Positions 16,529 through 25,918 are shown, numbered from the stretch's first letter. The stretch: DNA of 39,483 nucleotides from 9FT-COMBO-53-11 sp040900215 (GCA_040900215.1 JBBDZL010000008.1:1-39483), one strand, 5' to 3'. Notes: generated from the sequence alone by a model not told the origin. Program-made: numbers and translations.

Positions 16529-16560
16529 TGCTCTCCTCCTCTACGCGGATTTTGCCTTTA

Positions 16561-17487
16561 TTATACTACGGCGATTTTTTGGGAGAGGCGGAAGAGGGCT
16601 TTAACCAGCGGATGATAATGCTTGATCAGGGGCGGGGGGAATTCGATCTCTCTCCCGCCCCACTTCCTTTTGAAGACGGTAAAGCGCTCCCAGCGCTTGG
16701 TTTGGGGAAAGCGGGGGTCGGTAATCCCTTCGAACTCCAAGTATAGGATCTCCGGCCGCTTATCTCGGAGCTCTTTAAAGATCTCCCACATTAGGAGATA
16801 GGAAGCGAATAGTTTTTTGCCGGCCTTGCTGGAAGCGGTGTGATGGTAGAACGCGGTCTCTCCGGAGAGGAAGAGCAGGGCACCGGCTAGGGGGTCCTGA
16901 CGATTGGACGGCGGGAAGACTAGAAAGAGAATTGCGTCCTTGCCAAAGGCATCGACCTTGGCTTGGAGTTGGGAATGGCTGCTGGCGCCGAAGTGCTGCC
17001 TTTTCCCGGTTTCCGCGAGGAGTAGTTGGAACTTCCTCAGCTTTTCTCCGAACTCCGGATCCCCCAACCGGCAACTTTCCACCCGCAGCTTTTGACGGCG
17101 GGCTTTCCTCACGCTTTGCCGGGCATCCGGGGCGAGATTTTTCCAAAGGATTCTTTCTCCGGGAGCCAGATCGACCGCGATGGTTTTGGTGAGGAGGTTG
17201 GGGTTGGGGTCAAGTTCAAAACTGGGGTATAGGGTATAGGGTATAGGGTATAGGGGTTCAATTTTTACAAAGAGGGCGTGATGCTTCTTGGCGATCCGGT
17301 CAATTTCTTCCTGCGGCGGAAGCTCATCCGGCCGCTGAATTTTCACGACCGAGCCCACCCAAGGAATTTTTATAATGTAGGCCTTAACTTTGAAATTTGA
17401 ACCTTGAACTTTTAACTCTTCTACCCCCCACCCTTGGCCGCCGAGGTATTTTGCCCAACTGTCGGTTTGTCTTAGATCGGTACTCAT
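16561..17487 (-). CDS. FemAB-family aminoacyltransferase (peptidoglycan bridge formation)
   Basis: A 308-aa protein of the FemABX/GNAT type, which adds amino acids from aminoacyl-tRNA to the peptidoglycan stem peptide. Recognisable features are VGSVVKIQRP near the N-terminus, RQSVRKARRQ in the middle, and the C-terminal GNAT block with AGALLFLSGETAFYHHTASS and LLMWEIFKELRDKR. Two short-period repeat arrays are embedded in frame. The heptamers at 17386-17420 encode part of EELKVQGSNFKVKAY, and TATACCC copies at 17225-17252 encode PLYPIPYTLYP. Both fall in weakly conserved parts. It is divergent from a second FemAB gene. Confidence 0.82.
   Translation of the reverse strand: MSTDLRQTDSWAKYLGGQGWGVEELKVQGSNFKVKAYIIKIPWVGSVVKIQRPDELPPQEEIDRIAKKHHALFVKIEPLYPIPYTLYPSFELDPNPNLLTKTIAVDLAPGERILWKNLAPDARQSVRKARRQKLRVESCRLGDPEFGEKLRKFQLLLAETGKRQHFGASSHSQLQAKVDAFGKDAILFLVFPPSNRQDPLAGALLFLSGETAFYHHTASSKAGKKLFASYLLMWEIFKELRDKRPEILYLEFEGITDPRFPQTKRWERFTVFKRKWGGREIEFPPPLIKHYHPLVKALFRLSQKIAVV
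17225..17252. repeat. heptamer array (GGGTATA)x4 inside a gene
   Basis: Four perfect tandem copies of GGGTATA (28 nt) lie inside the FemAB-like gene and are translated on the minus strand as a Tyr/Pro-rich stretch. Confidence 0.95.
17386..17420. repeat. degenerate heptamer array (AACTTTG-like)x5 inside a gene
   Basis: Five consecutive 7-nt units: AACTTTG, AAATTTG, AACCTTG, AACTTTT, AACTCTT. The period is exact although the units differ at one or two positions. Confidence 0.9.
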
Positions 17488-17511
17488 TCTTCTGATAGCA
17501 TTGTAGCTGAT

Positions 17512-17611
17512 NNNNNNNNNNNNNNNNNNNNNNNNNNNNNNNNNNNNNNNNNNNNNNNNNNNNNNNNNNNNNNNNNNNNNNNNNNNNNNNNNNNNNNNNN
17601 NNNNNNNNNNN
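17512..17611. other. assembly gap (100 N)
   Basis: Removes the start and promoter of the plus-strand FemAB gene. A TGATAGCAT word (17491-17499) just before it may belong to a divergent promoter. Confidence 0.98.
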
Positions 17612-18414
17612 TGGTCGGCCGGCGGAAGCTGGGGAGCTTCGCCTACGTGCCGCGCGGACCGGTTTTGAAATCCTTCGAACGCGGTCCGGCGCAGGCGATT
17701 TTAAAATACCTTCAAGATTTTGCCACCTCGGAAAAAGTGGACTATCTTCGCGTCGAGCCGCCTTGGGAAGCTGGCCCGGAGCTGGAAGAGCTCTTTCGGG
17801 ATGAAGGGTACCGCCGGGCGCAGGTCGTCACCAGCCAGGCCGGAGGTGTTTCCTTGCTTTTGGATCTCGCGCTTTCGGAGGAGGAGCTCTTGGCCCAAAT
17901 GCGCAAGACGACCCGCTATCTTTTGCAGAATACAGCCGGTCTGGGAATCGAAATTCATAAGAGCGCCGATCCGCGAAAGATGGAGGAGTTTTACCGGTTG
18001 ACGAATGTAGCCCGCCGCTGGCAGGGGTTTGTTCCCCACCCCCGCCGCTACCTGCAGACGGAGTTTGAAACGCTGGCGCCGAGGGGAATCGCCGAGATGT
18101 TTTGGGCGAATTACCGGAACGATATTCTCGCCGCGGCGATTGTTTTTTCCTACGGCGATACGGTAACTTATGTCCACGGCGCCTCTACCCGCTCCGAGGT
18201 GCCGGCTTCCTATCACCTCCTTTGGGAGATCATCAAGGAGGCTAAGAAAGACGGCTACCGCTACTTCGATTTATGGGGAATCGACTCCCTCTTCAAGAAT
18301 GGTTTTGGGGGGTATCAAGTGAACTATGCCGGCGTTTGGGATTATCCGCTTTCGCCAAAATACTGGACCGTCTTCGGGATCGAAAAGCTCCGCCGTTTGG
18401 TGAGGAGATACTGA
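17612..18414 (+). CDS. FemAB-family aminoacyltransferase, 5' end in gap
   Basis: The readable frame starts at 17614 (VGRRKLGSFAYVPRGPV), matching the early FemX motif RRKLxxxxxYxPRGP. The true start is therefore only a little further upstream, in the gap. The rest shows LRVEPPW, MRKTTRYLLQNT, and the C-terminal block AAAIVFSYGDTVTYVHGAS, SYHLLWEIIKEAKKDGY, YFDLWGID. These are standard FemAB landmarks for peptidoglycan cross-bridge synthesis or tRNA-dependent amino acid transfer. It ends 7 nt from the convergent rsmA stop. The pair with 16561-17487 suggests two successive residues are added to the stem peptide. Confidence 0.88.
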
Positions 18415-18421
18415 TCCTGCG

Positions 18422-19219
18422 CTAGCTTCTCCACATCCCGTCGCCGCGGCGGGTTTTGCTTCGCTCTTTGGTTTGGGAGAGTTCGCGGTAGAGATTGCGC
18501 CAATCCTCTTTGGAAAGGTGTGCCGGCCGGGCCTGCGGAGTCAGCTTCGATTCGGCGAGGACCCCCGCCTCGAATTGGTGGTGAATCATTTTGCGGGGGT
18601 GCCGGAAGCCGTGGTGGAGGAACTTTTCCAGCTTGACCGTATCCTCGATTTTGGGTTTGGTGAAGAGCTCGATGTGGACGATCGCGGAATCCACCTTGGG
18701 CGGAGGATTGAACGCTCCCGGCTTGACGACCTTTAATAGACGCGCTTCCCCGAAATTCGCGACGAAGTTGGAGAGGTAAGTGGCATCGGGAGAAGTGGCG
18801 GTGATCTTTTCCGCTACCTCCTTCTGAACTATAAAGGTGATCGATTTCGGACGAGCGGAGGAGTGCAGAATCTTGTGCAGAAGCGGGGAAGTGATTTGGT
18901 AGGGAATGGCGCCGACAACCTTAAAGCGGGGGTTTAGGGCATACGGATTAAGATCCAAAGAGAGAATATCGTCGTTGACAACTTCCACATTTTTTACACC
19001 CGAAAGGTGTAATTTCAGGTGGGGGATGAGGTCGCGGTCAAACTCAACGGCGATGACTCTCCGCGCCCGCGGCGCCAGTTCCTTTGTCACCGCGCCGGTA
19101 CCGGCGCCGACTTCCAAGACGGTATCTTCTTTTCCAACCTTGGCCGCCTCGATCAGCTCCCGGGCGACGCCGAGATCAACCAGAAAATTCTGCCCGAGAG
19201 ATTTTTTTGGAGTTGTCAT
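18422..19219 (-). CDS. rsmA: 16S rRNA (A1518/A1519) dimethyltransferase
   Basis: A 265-aa SAM-dependent KsgA/RsmA protein that dimethylates two adenines in helix 45 during 30S maturation. Motif X is SLGQNFLVD, motif I is EVGAGTGAVTKEL, and motif II contains AVEFDRDL. The catalytic motif IV, normally N(L/I)PY, reads VGAIPYQIT: the Asn that contacts the target adenine is Ala here. The remaining family landmarks are in place (FIVQKEVAEKI, NPPPKVDSAIVH, FRHPRKMI). It lies 50 nt downstream of the 3D-domain gene in an apparent operon. Confidence 0.93.
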   Translation of the reverse strand: MTTPKKSLGQNFLVDLGVARELIEAAKVGKEDTVLEVGAGTGAVTKELAPRARRVIAVEFDRDLIPHLKLHLSGVKNVEVVNDDILSLDLNPYALNPRFKVVGAIPYQITSPLLHKILHSSARPKSITFIVQKEVAEKITATSPDATYLSNFVANFGEARLLKVVKPGAFNPPPKVDSAIVHIELFTKPKIEDTVKLEKFLHHGFRHPRKMIHHQFEAGVLAESKLTPQARPAHLSKEDWRNLYRELSQTKERSKTRRGDGMWRS

Positions 19220-19263
19220 TTAACCAGTGTGCTGTCCTCTCCGCCAAAGGCGGATCGGTTGCA

Positions 19264-19281
19264 ATTTCGTCACTTGACGAA
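19264..19281 (-). other. inverted repeat over the 3D-gene stop codon
   Basis: TTTCGTCA and TGACGAAA are separated by two bases and include the TGA stop. No T-tract follows, so it could be a processing or weak attenuation hairpin between the 3D gene and rsmA. Confidence 0.4.
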
Positions 19282-19803
19282 AGTATATATGTCCGTATAC
19301 CGCCGGCTCCACCAGCCATTGCGGACGTCGTCAAAGCCGAGATCAATATGCTTGCCCTTTACGCCCCCGCCCGTATCGGCGGCTTTGCAGGGGCCGTAGC
19401 CGGGGACATAGAAGTAAGAGTGGGTGTCCTTGAAAGAACGAATCACATCCGTATCCACCGCGCAGATCCCCCAAGTCACCGGTTCATTGGTGAGGCGAGT
19501 CCGACCACTGCATCCCTCACAATTTCCGTCATAGGAGGTGGAGAGGAAGCCGCTCTGGATACAGTTGTATTTGAATGAAACTTTCTTTCCGCGAAAGGTT
19601 TCCGTGATGGTCCGGGGATAGTTGAGCTTTTTCCCGGGGCAGTTGGAAGCTCTGGCCAGAATAGCCTGGGAATTCAGGGGAACGGCAAAGCCCGCCCCGA
19701 AGAAATTGAAAATCGCTCCCGCTATGCCAATCATCAAGACCGAGTGCACCGCCGCCATTGCCCAGTTCTCACTTTTGATTTTGCGCCCTTTTTCTTTAGG
19801 CAT
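19270..19803 (-). CDS. 3D-domain (MltA/RpfB-like) cell-wall protein
   Basis: A 177-aa protein with an N-terminal basic segment and one membrane helix or uncleaved signal (about residues 17-40). A C-terminal 3D domain carries its three conserved Asp elements: GICAVDTDVI, CKAADTGG and HIDLGFDD. The 3D domain is the double-psi beta-barrel core of MltA-type lytic transglycosylases and occurs in resuscitation-type wall proteins. Five Cys between the helix and the domain may form disulfides outside the cell. ATG 19803 is chosen because it overlaps the PcrA-like stop by 8 nt (ATGCCTAA); the longer frame runs through that gene. Confidence 0.85.
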   Translation of the reverse strand: MPKEKGRKIKSENWAMAAVHSVLMIGIAGAIFNFFGAGFAVPLNSQAILARASNCPGKKLNYPRTITETFRGKKVSFKYNCIQSGFLSTSYDGNCEGCSGRTRLTNEPVTWGICAVDTDVIRSFKDTHSYFYVPGYGPCKAADTGGGVKGKHIDLGFDDVRNGWWSRRYTDIYTFVK

Positions 19804-21601
19804 TGGCCAAATGGTAAAGCAGGTTCTCCTCGCCGATCTCATTGAGGAAGCGAGAGGGCATGCTATCGGAGCGGGAACCAAAAAGCAGCCGCTCGCGGGC
19901 GAAGCTCAAATGCAGCCGCCGGCCGGCGCGAGTCATCCCGACGTAGCAGAGCCGCCTCTCTTCCTCGATTTCATCGTTGCTTCCCATCGCCCGCGAGTGG
20001 GGCAGCAGGCCTTCCTCCAAACCGGTGATAAAAACGTGGGGGAACTCCAAACCCTTGGCGGAGTGGAGAGTCATCAGGGTGACCGCGTCTCGGCGGAGGC
20101 GGGCGGCGCGGCTGGGGAGCCGGTCGGTCGGCTGGACCAGGGAAACGTGTTCCAAGAACTCCGTCAGCGAACCGAACGAAGCGGCGACCGAGGCCAGCTC
20201 CTGGACGTTCTCCACCCGGGATTGTCCCTCCTCGCTCCCGTCGTTAAGGTAGGCGAGGTAGTCGGTGATCTCCAAGATTTGGCGGATCATTTCAGTGGGG
20301 GGAAGGGCGGCAAGCCGGTTTCGGTCCGCCTCTTCAAACCGCCGCAGCCGCCGCTGGCCGATTTTTTCAAGCCGCTGGCGGCTAATCGGGTCCTCGGGGT
20401 TTTGCAGGAGGCGGAGGTAAGCGAGCAAGTCCTTAACCTCCCGCCGTTCGTAGAACTTGACCCCGCCGACCAAGAGGTAGGGGACGCTCCCGCGCATGAA
20501 AACCTCCTCCAAAACCCGGGACTGGGCGTTGGTGCGGTAGAGGACGGCGAAGTCGGATAAGTGCTTTGCCATTCCGTTCGTCAGCAGGGCGCTGATTTGG
20601 GAGGAAATGTAAAAGGCCTCGTCCAGTTCGTTGTCGGCCGCGTAGAGGACAACCGGCGTTCCCTCATCGTTATCGGTCCAGAGCTCCAGCGGGATGTGGG
20701 TCCGGTTGTGTTCGATCAGCGAGCGCGCCGCCAGCAGGATTCGCTTAGTTGAGCGGTAGTTTTGGGCGAGGTGGAAGATCTGGGCTTGGGGGTAGTCCTG
20801 CTGAAAGCGGAGGATATTGCGGAAATCGGCTCCCCGCCAGGAGTAGATCGCTTGGGACATGTCGCCGACCACCGTCAAACGGTGGTGGGATTGGGAGAGG
20901 AGGCGGACCAGCCGGTACTGAACCCGGTTGGTGTCCTGGTACTCGTCCACGAGAATGTGTTCAAACGATTTTTGCCAGCGGGCCAGAATCGCCGGCGATT
21001 TTTCCAGCAGCCGGACCGTTTCCGTCAGCAGGTCGTCAAAGTCGAGCCCCCGAGCGCTCCGGAGTTTGGCTTGATAAAGGGGATAGATTTCAGCCACTAG
21101 TTCTTGGAAAGGGCCGTCGGCCATCGTCTGGTATTCCTCGGCCCCGATCATCTCGTTCTTGGCCTGGGAGATGGCGGCCAAAATAGCGGTGGGGGAAAAG
21201 CGTTCCCCTTCTAGGCCGTTGGCCTTGAGGATTCCCTTGACTAGGTCCTTTTGATCGTCCACGTCATAGATTAGGAAAGCCGGGGGAATGCCGAGGGCTT
21301 GGCCGTCCCGCCGCAGAATCCGGGCGCAGATCGAATGGAAGGTGCCCATCCAGGTTTGATTGAGCGATTGGCCGATTAATCGAAATACTCGCTCGCGCAT
21401 TTCTTCCGCCGCTTTGTTGGTGAAGGTCACCGCCAAAATCCGCTCCGGCGGCACCTTTTCGTTTTGGATGAGATGGGCAATCTTGTGGGTCAGGACGCGG
21501 GTCTTGCCTGAGCCGGGGCCGGCAACAATCAGGGAGGGGCCGTCGGCGTAGCGGGCGGCGGCCTGCTGTTGCGCGTTAAGGGTCGAAAAGAGGGCTTCCA
21601 C
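19796..21601 (-). CDS. pcrA: ATP-dependent 3'-5' DNA helicase, UvrD/PcrA type
   Basis: A 601-aa superfamily 1A helicase. Motifs: QQQAAARYADGPSLIVAGPG with SGKTRVL (Q motif and I), AVTFTNKAAEEM (Ia), DEYQDTNRVQ (II), GDMSQAIYSWRGAD (III), TLHSAKGLEFPHVFI (V) and RRLCYVGMTRAGRRLHLSFA (VI). It is about 120 residues shorter than Bacillus PcrA, ending soon after motif VI, so the C-terminal RNA-polymerase-binding region is missing. The GTG start lies 7 nt after TGTTACGAT. Roles in nucleotide excision repair and replication-conflict removal are expected. It leads an operon with the 3D-domain gene and rsmA. Confidence 0.92.
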   Translation of the reverse strand: MEALFSTLNAQQQAAARYADGPSLIVAGPGSGKTRVLTHKIAHLIQNEKVPPERILAVTFTNKAAEEMRERVFRLIGQSLNQTWMGTFHSICARILRRDGQALGIPPAFLIYDVDDQKDLVKGILKANGLEGERFSPTAILAAISQAKNEMIGAEEYQTMADGPFQELVAEIYPLYQAKLRSARGLDFDDLLTETVRLLEKSPAILARWQKSFEHILVDEYQDTNRVQYRLVRLLSQSHHRLTVVGDMSQAIYSWRGADFRNILRFQQDYPQAQIFHLAQNYRSTKRILLAARSLIEHNRTHIPLELWTDNDEGTPVVLYAADNELDEAFYISSQISALLTNGMAKHLSDFAVLYRTNAQSRVLEEVFMRGSVPYLLVGGVKFYERREVKDLLAYLRLLQNPEDPISRQRLEKIGQRRLRRFEEADRNRLAALPPTEMIRQILEITDYLAYLNDGSEEGQSRVENVQELASVAASFGSLTEFLEHVSLVQPTDRLPSRAARLRRDAVTLMTLHSAKGLEFPHVFITGLEEGLLPHSRAMGSNDEIEEERRLCYVGMTRAGRRLHLSFARERLLFGSRSDSMPSRFLNEIGEENLLYHLANA

Positions 21602-21608
21602 GGTATTG

Positions 21609-21617
21609 ATCGTAACA
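21609..21617 (-). promoter_or_regulatory. extended -10 box before the pcrA-like gene
   Basis: The minus strand reads TGTTACGAT, ending 7 nt before GTG 21601. Confidence 0.5.
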
Positions 21618-21628
21618 CAGGCAAGTTC

Positions 21629-21765
21629 ACTTAGGTTTCTAAGTTCTCGCCCCGCGGACTCGCTTTCCGCCGGAGGCGGAACCCCAACCGATTTCTCAAA
21701 GCACGGGATCGAAATCGCTTGCTAGCTCAAGCACCGCGGGATCTGCGCTTTCTCGAAACCTAAGT
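21629..21765. ncRNA. candidate structured RNA or miniature inverted-repeat element
   Basis: An 11-bp perfect terminal inverted repeat (ACTTAGGTTTC / GAAACCTAAGT) encloses a second pairing, CCCGCGG (21651-21657) with CCGCGGG (21734-21740). Three hairpins sit inside: TTCCGCC-GGA-GGCGGAA (21665-21681), CGATTTC/GAAATCG (21689-21717) and GCTTG/CAAGC (21717-21732). The overall plan is a closed multi-branched junction. It fills the 190-bp spacer between the divergent pcrA-like and thioredoxin genes, and no ORF is evident. Whether it is transcribed cannot be judged. Confidence 0.4.
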
Positions 21766-21791
21766 TCCCTTTGTGGTATTTTTGAGTTGAT

Positions 21792-22058
21792 ATGGCGGTA
21801 AAAGTCTTGGATTTTTGGGCGGCCTGGTGCCCTCCCTGCAACGTAATGAAACCCACGATCGAAGAGCTGGAAAAGGAGCTGGCCGGCAAGGTCGAATTTG
21901 TCAAATACGACGTGGACGCCCAGGGCGAAATTGCCCAGAAATACGGGGTGATGTCGATCCCCACTTACGTGATTGAAAAGGATGACAAAGAAGTAGCCCG
22001 CGTGACGGGCGCGCGTTCCAAAGAAGAATTCAAGAAGTGGATTGAAGACCAGCTATGA
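21792..22058 (+). CDS. thioredoxin-family protein
   Basis: An 88-aa minimal thioredoxin with the active site WAAWCPPCNVMKP. The usual CGPC is CPPC, which tends to alter the redox potential. The cis-Pro motif (MSIPTYVI) is present. Without signal peptide it is cytoplasmic and should reduce protein disulfides. The start follows TGGTATTTT by 9 nt. Its stop overlaps the GAPDH start (ATGA), tying it to a central-carbon operon whose enzymes contain redox-sensitive Cys. Confidence 0.92.
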   Translation: MAVKVLDFWAAWCPPCNVMKPTIEELEKELAGKVEFVKYDVDAQGEIAQKYGVMSIPTYVIEKDDKEVARVTGARSKEEFKKWIEDQL

Positions 22059-23034
22059 TCAAAGTCGCTATCAACGGCTTCGGCCGCATCGGCCGCACAT
22101 TTTTCCGGATTGCCTTTGAGCGTCCCGAGTTGGAGATTGTGGCCCTCAACGACCTGGGTGAGCCGGAGAACCTCGCCTACCTTTTGCGCTACGACACCGT
22201 CTATGGCCGCTACCATAAAGAAGTTAAGCTGGAGGATGGGAGTTTGGCTGTGGACGGGAAAAAGATCAAGCTTCTAAGCGAAAAAGAACCCGCCGCTCTC
22301 CCTTGGGACAAGCTGGGGGTGGATGTGGTGGTGGAATCCACCGGGGTTTTCACCGATACCGAGGATGCCGCCAACCATCTTAAGGCCGGAGCGAAGCGGG
22401 TAGTGATCACCGCCCCTTCCAAAGGCGCCGCTCCCTATGTGCTGATCGGAGCCAATGACGACCAGTTCAAGGAGGGCTTGGCGGAGGTGACCTGCAACGC
22501 TTCTTGCACCACCAACGCCGCCGCGCCGGTAGCGGCGATTATGATGGAGAATCCGGGCGTGATCAAGGCGATGCTCAATACTGTTCACGGCTACACCGCG
22601 ACCCAGAGCCTGGTCGACGGCCCGGCCAAGAAGGACTTCCGGCGGGGGCGGGCGGCGGCCCAGAACATCGTTCCTTCTACCACCGGGGCGGCGGAATCGG
22701 TTTACAAATCCCTGCCGGCGCTGGAGGGATTGTTCGACGGGATCGCAATGCGGGTGCCGGTGGTCAGCGGCTCAATCGTCGATTTCACCTTTTTGGCAAA
22801 GCGCAAGACCTCGGTGGAAGAGATCAACAATATTTTCCGGGAAGCCGCTAAAACCCCCCGCTGGGAGAAAACGCTAGCGGTGACCGAAGAGCCGCTGGTC
22901 TCCTCCGATATTATCGGCACCACCTACGGTTCGGTGGTGGACATCTCAATGACCAGGGTGGTGGATGGTGATCTGGTGAAGGTGCTCTCTTGGTACGACA
23001 ACGAATGGGGTTACTCTCATACTTTGGTCGAACA
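22055..23034 (+). CDS. gap: glyceraldehyde-3-phosphate dehydrogenase, type I (3' end in gap)
   Basis: The NAD(P)-dependent enzyme of glycolysis. The Rossmann start is INGFGRIGRTFFR, the catalytic Cys lies in NASCTTNAAAP, the catalytic His in NTVHGYTATQ, and the C-terminal WYDNEWGYSH is complete. Asn-Asp in ALNDLGEPE at the end of the second strand suits NAD. About 325 residues are readable before the gap, and only the terminal helix should be missing. It is followed by pgk, as is common in gap-pgk operons. Confidence 0.96.
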
Positions 23035-23134
23035 NNNNNNNNNNNNNNNNNNNNNNNNNNNNNNNNNNNNNNNNNNNNNNNNNNNNNNNNNNNNNNNNNN
23101 NNNNNNNNNNNNNNNNNNNNNNNNNNNNNNNNNN
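23035..23134. other. assembly gap (100 N)
   Basis: Covers the GAPDH C-terminus and probably the start of another short ORF before pgk. Confidence 0.98.
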
Positions 23135-23186
23135 ATCTTCGAAGAAATGGGAAAGAGTCTGCGGTTTGTCACCCCCGAAAGCAGCG

Positions 23187-23203
<17 letters not shown>
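23135..23203 (+). CDS. C-terminal tail of an unidentified ORF
   Basis: The 22 codons after the gap read IFEEMGKSLRFVTPES and end in TAA. They overlap the start of pgk by 17 nt. This does not resemble a GAPDH C-terminus, although the frame would match if the gap were exactly 100 nt. Either an extra gene lies in the gap or the GAPDH has an unusual extension. Confidence 0.4.
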
Positions 23204-24203
<1,000 letters not shown>

Positions 24204-24206
24204 CTG

Positions 24207-24446
24207 ATGGCTAAAATCCTCAAGCCCACCCGGATGGAGAAGTGCACCGGCTGCGGGCTCTGCGAGCTGCTCGCCTCCCAAATCACCAAAGGAAAGTCCT
24301 CCTATTCCGGTTCTTTTTTGCAGATCCGCAAGGCTGCCGCCGGTCAGCCCTACTTCAAGGCGGTAATTGACTACGGCCAAAAAACCGATTACCCCGAAGT
24401 CCGCGACATCTGTCCCGAAAATTGTTTTGATATCACCGAAGAGTAA
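24207..24446 (+). CDS. small ferredoxin-like iron-sulfur protein paired with the AOR-like enzyme
   Basis: A 79-aa protein with an N-terminal KCTGCGLCELLAS cluster motif (CxxCxxC) and a distal CPENCFDI. That gives five Cys, enough for one 4Fe-4S cluster. It ends exactly where the AOR-like ATG begins. Small ferredoxin subunits encoded next to aldehyde:ferredoxin oxidoreductases serve as their electron acceptors, and this is the likely role here. Only one complete cluster motif is visible, not the two of 8Fe ferredoxins. Confidence 0.85.
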   Translation: MAKILKPTRMEKCTGCGLCELLASQITKGKSSYSGSFLQIRKAAAGQPYFKAVIDYGQKTDYPEVRDICPENCFDITEE

Positions 24447-25726
24447 ATGGTTGCCCCAACTTTTTTGCAGCTAAATCTCAAGGATAAAACCTCGGAAGTT
24501 AAATCCTATCAGGAGCTAATTCCGAAGGTGGGGGGATTGGGTTGGGCGTTGGAACTCTATGACCAGTTCTTCGACGAAGACCCGATCGTGCTGGCGGCCG
24601 GGTCTCTGAGCGCGGTCTTCCCGGGCGCTTCCAAGACGGTCGCCGTTTTTCGTTCGCCCCAGAACGGCTTCCTCGCCACTTCATTTGCCGGCGGGAACCT
24701 GGCCCGGTTTCTGCGGGCCGCCGGCTATCAAGGCTTAGTAATTTTAGGGAAAGCCGAAGCGCCGACGATGGTAACGGTGAATGAAGATCGGGTGGAGTTT
24801 GCCGACGCCCGCCGCTTTTTAGGGCTGGAAACTCCCAAAGTCTTCGAGCTGGTCTCCGCTTCGGTGGGTGTGCCGGGACGTCAATCGGTGCTGGCGGCCG
24901 GGCCGGCCGCCGAACAGGGGATCGGCTATTCTCCGCTGTATGTAGACGAGTTCTTTTCATTTCCCCGCGGGGGGTTGGGCCGCGCTTGGACGGCGAAGAA
25001 TCTCAAGGTCCTAACGGTCGCCGGGAACAAGAGCGACCCGATCGGGGACGATCGCCGGTACGAAGAGGTTTTTGGTTCGCTCTATCGCCAGCTCCAGGGC
25101 CACCGCGAGCTTTCCCAGCTGGGGACGCTCCGCCATCTGGCGGTCGAGAAGAAAATCGCTGCCGTCCCGGTCCGCAACCTGACGGAATCCGGCTTGGCAG
25201 GGGAAGAACTTTTGGCGGAGAACTTCGGCTCGGCCGTTGCCGCCCGCCGCGTGTCCTGCGGCGGTTGTCCGGTTGGTTGTGTCCACCTCCTTAAAGGCGC
25301 TAAGCGTTTTATCCCATACGACTACGAGAGCGTGGCGGCGCTGGGGCCGCTCCTCGGGATTTTTGAGCCGAAAGGGGTCGCCGCCCTTTTGGAAAAGGCT
25401 TGGGGGTTGGGGTTGGATCCGGTCTGCTTGGGGACGGTTCTGGCTTACTTGACCGAGCAGGAGAAGCTGGAGTTCGGCAGTGTCGAAACTTACCTTACCC
25501 TGACCGAGGCCCTTTTTTCCGGGCGCGAAGAATGGGCGCGGGAATTCCGCGATTCCGTTCCTTCGAATTCCAAATCTTTAGGAATAGGCGGATTGGGCTT
25601 CCTCCCTTACTTCAACGGCTACGCTTCAATCCTATCCCAGGCCCTGCTCCTCGGCCTGACGACCGAAGAGAACCGGGGGTTCCTGCTTGATCTCGACTTG
25701 ATGGAGCACGAAACCGAACCGGCCGA
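24447..25726 (+). CDS. aldehyde:ferredoxin oxidoreductase-family tungstoenzyme (3' end in gap)
   Basis: The N-domain shows GGLGWALELYD, SPQNGFLATSFAGGNLARFL, AGYQGLVILGKAE and FPRGGLGRAWTAKNLKVL, which correspond to the bis-pterin/tungsten-binding elements of AOR. The first three cluster Cys are in SCGGCPVGCVH (CxxCxxxC). About 426 residues are readable; the final Cys ligand and C-domain fall in the gap. Members oxidise aldehydes, or glyceraldehyde-3-phosphate (GAPOR), with ferredoxin. Position in a gap-pgk-ferredoxin cluster makes a glycolytic GAPOR-like role worth considering, but the substrate cannot be read. Pterin-cofactor biosynthesis genes are not in this window. Confidence 0.88.
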
Positions 25727-25826
25727 NNNNNNNNNNNNNNNNNNNNNNNNNNNNNNNNNNNNNNNNNNNNNNNNNNNNNNNNNNNNNNNNNNNNNNNNNN
25801 NNNNNNNNNNNNNNNNNNNNNNNNNN
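25727..25826. other. assembly gap (100 N)
   Basis: Directly abuts a 46-bp tandem repeat, which is a likely reason the assembly broke here. Confidence 0.98.
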
Positions 25827-25918
25827 ACTTCCGCGAAGCGGAATTGCGATCCGAGCGCAAGTGAGGAAAAGCACTTCCGCGAAGCGGAATTGCGATCCGA
25901 GCGCAAGTGAGGAAAAGC
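25827..25918. repeat. 46-bp tandem repeat, two identical copies
   Basis: Two perfect copies (25827-25872 and 25873-25918) run directly into the LytR-family start. Each unit contains two hairpins, TTCCGC-GAA-GCGGAA and TTGCG-ATCCGAG-CGCAA, and ends GTGAGGAAAAGC. In the second copy that end acts as the Shine-Dalgarno of the gene at 25922. More copies probably lie in the adjacent gap. Confidence 0.95.

Noticed and set aside
25827..25910. AOR-like reading frame continuing through the 46-bp repeats
   Set aside because: The repeat length is not a multiple of three and the peptide is low-complexity, so the gene most likely ends in the gap.
25827..25918. CRISPR array
   Set aside because: Units are directly adjacent identical 46-bp copies with no unique spacers, and no cas genes are nearby.
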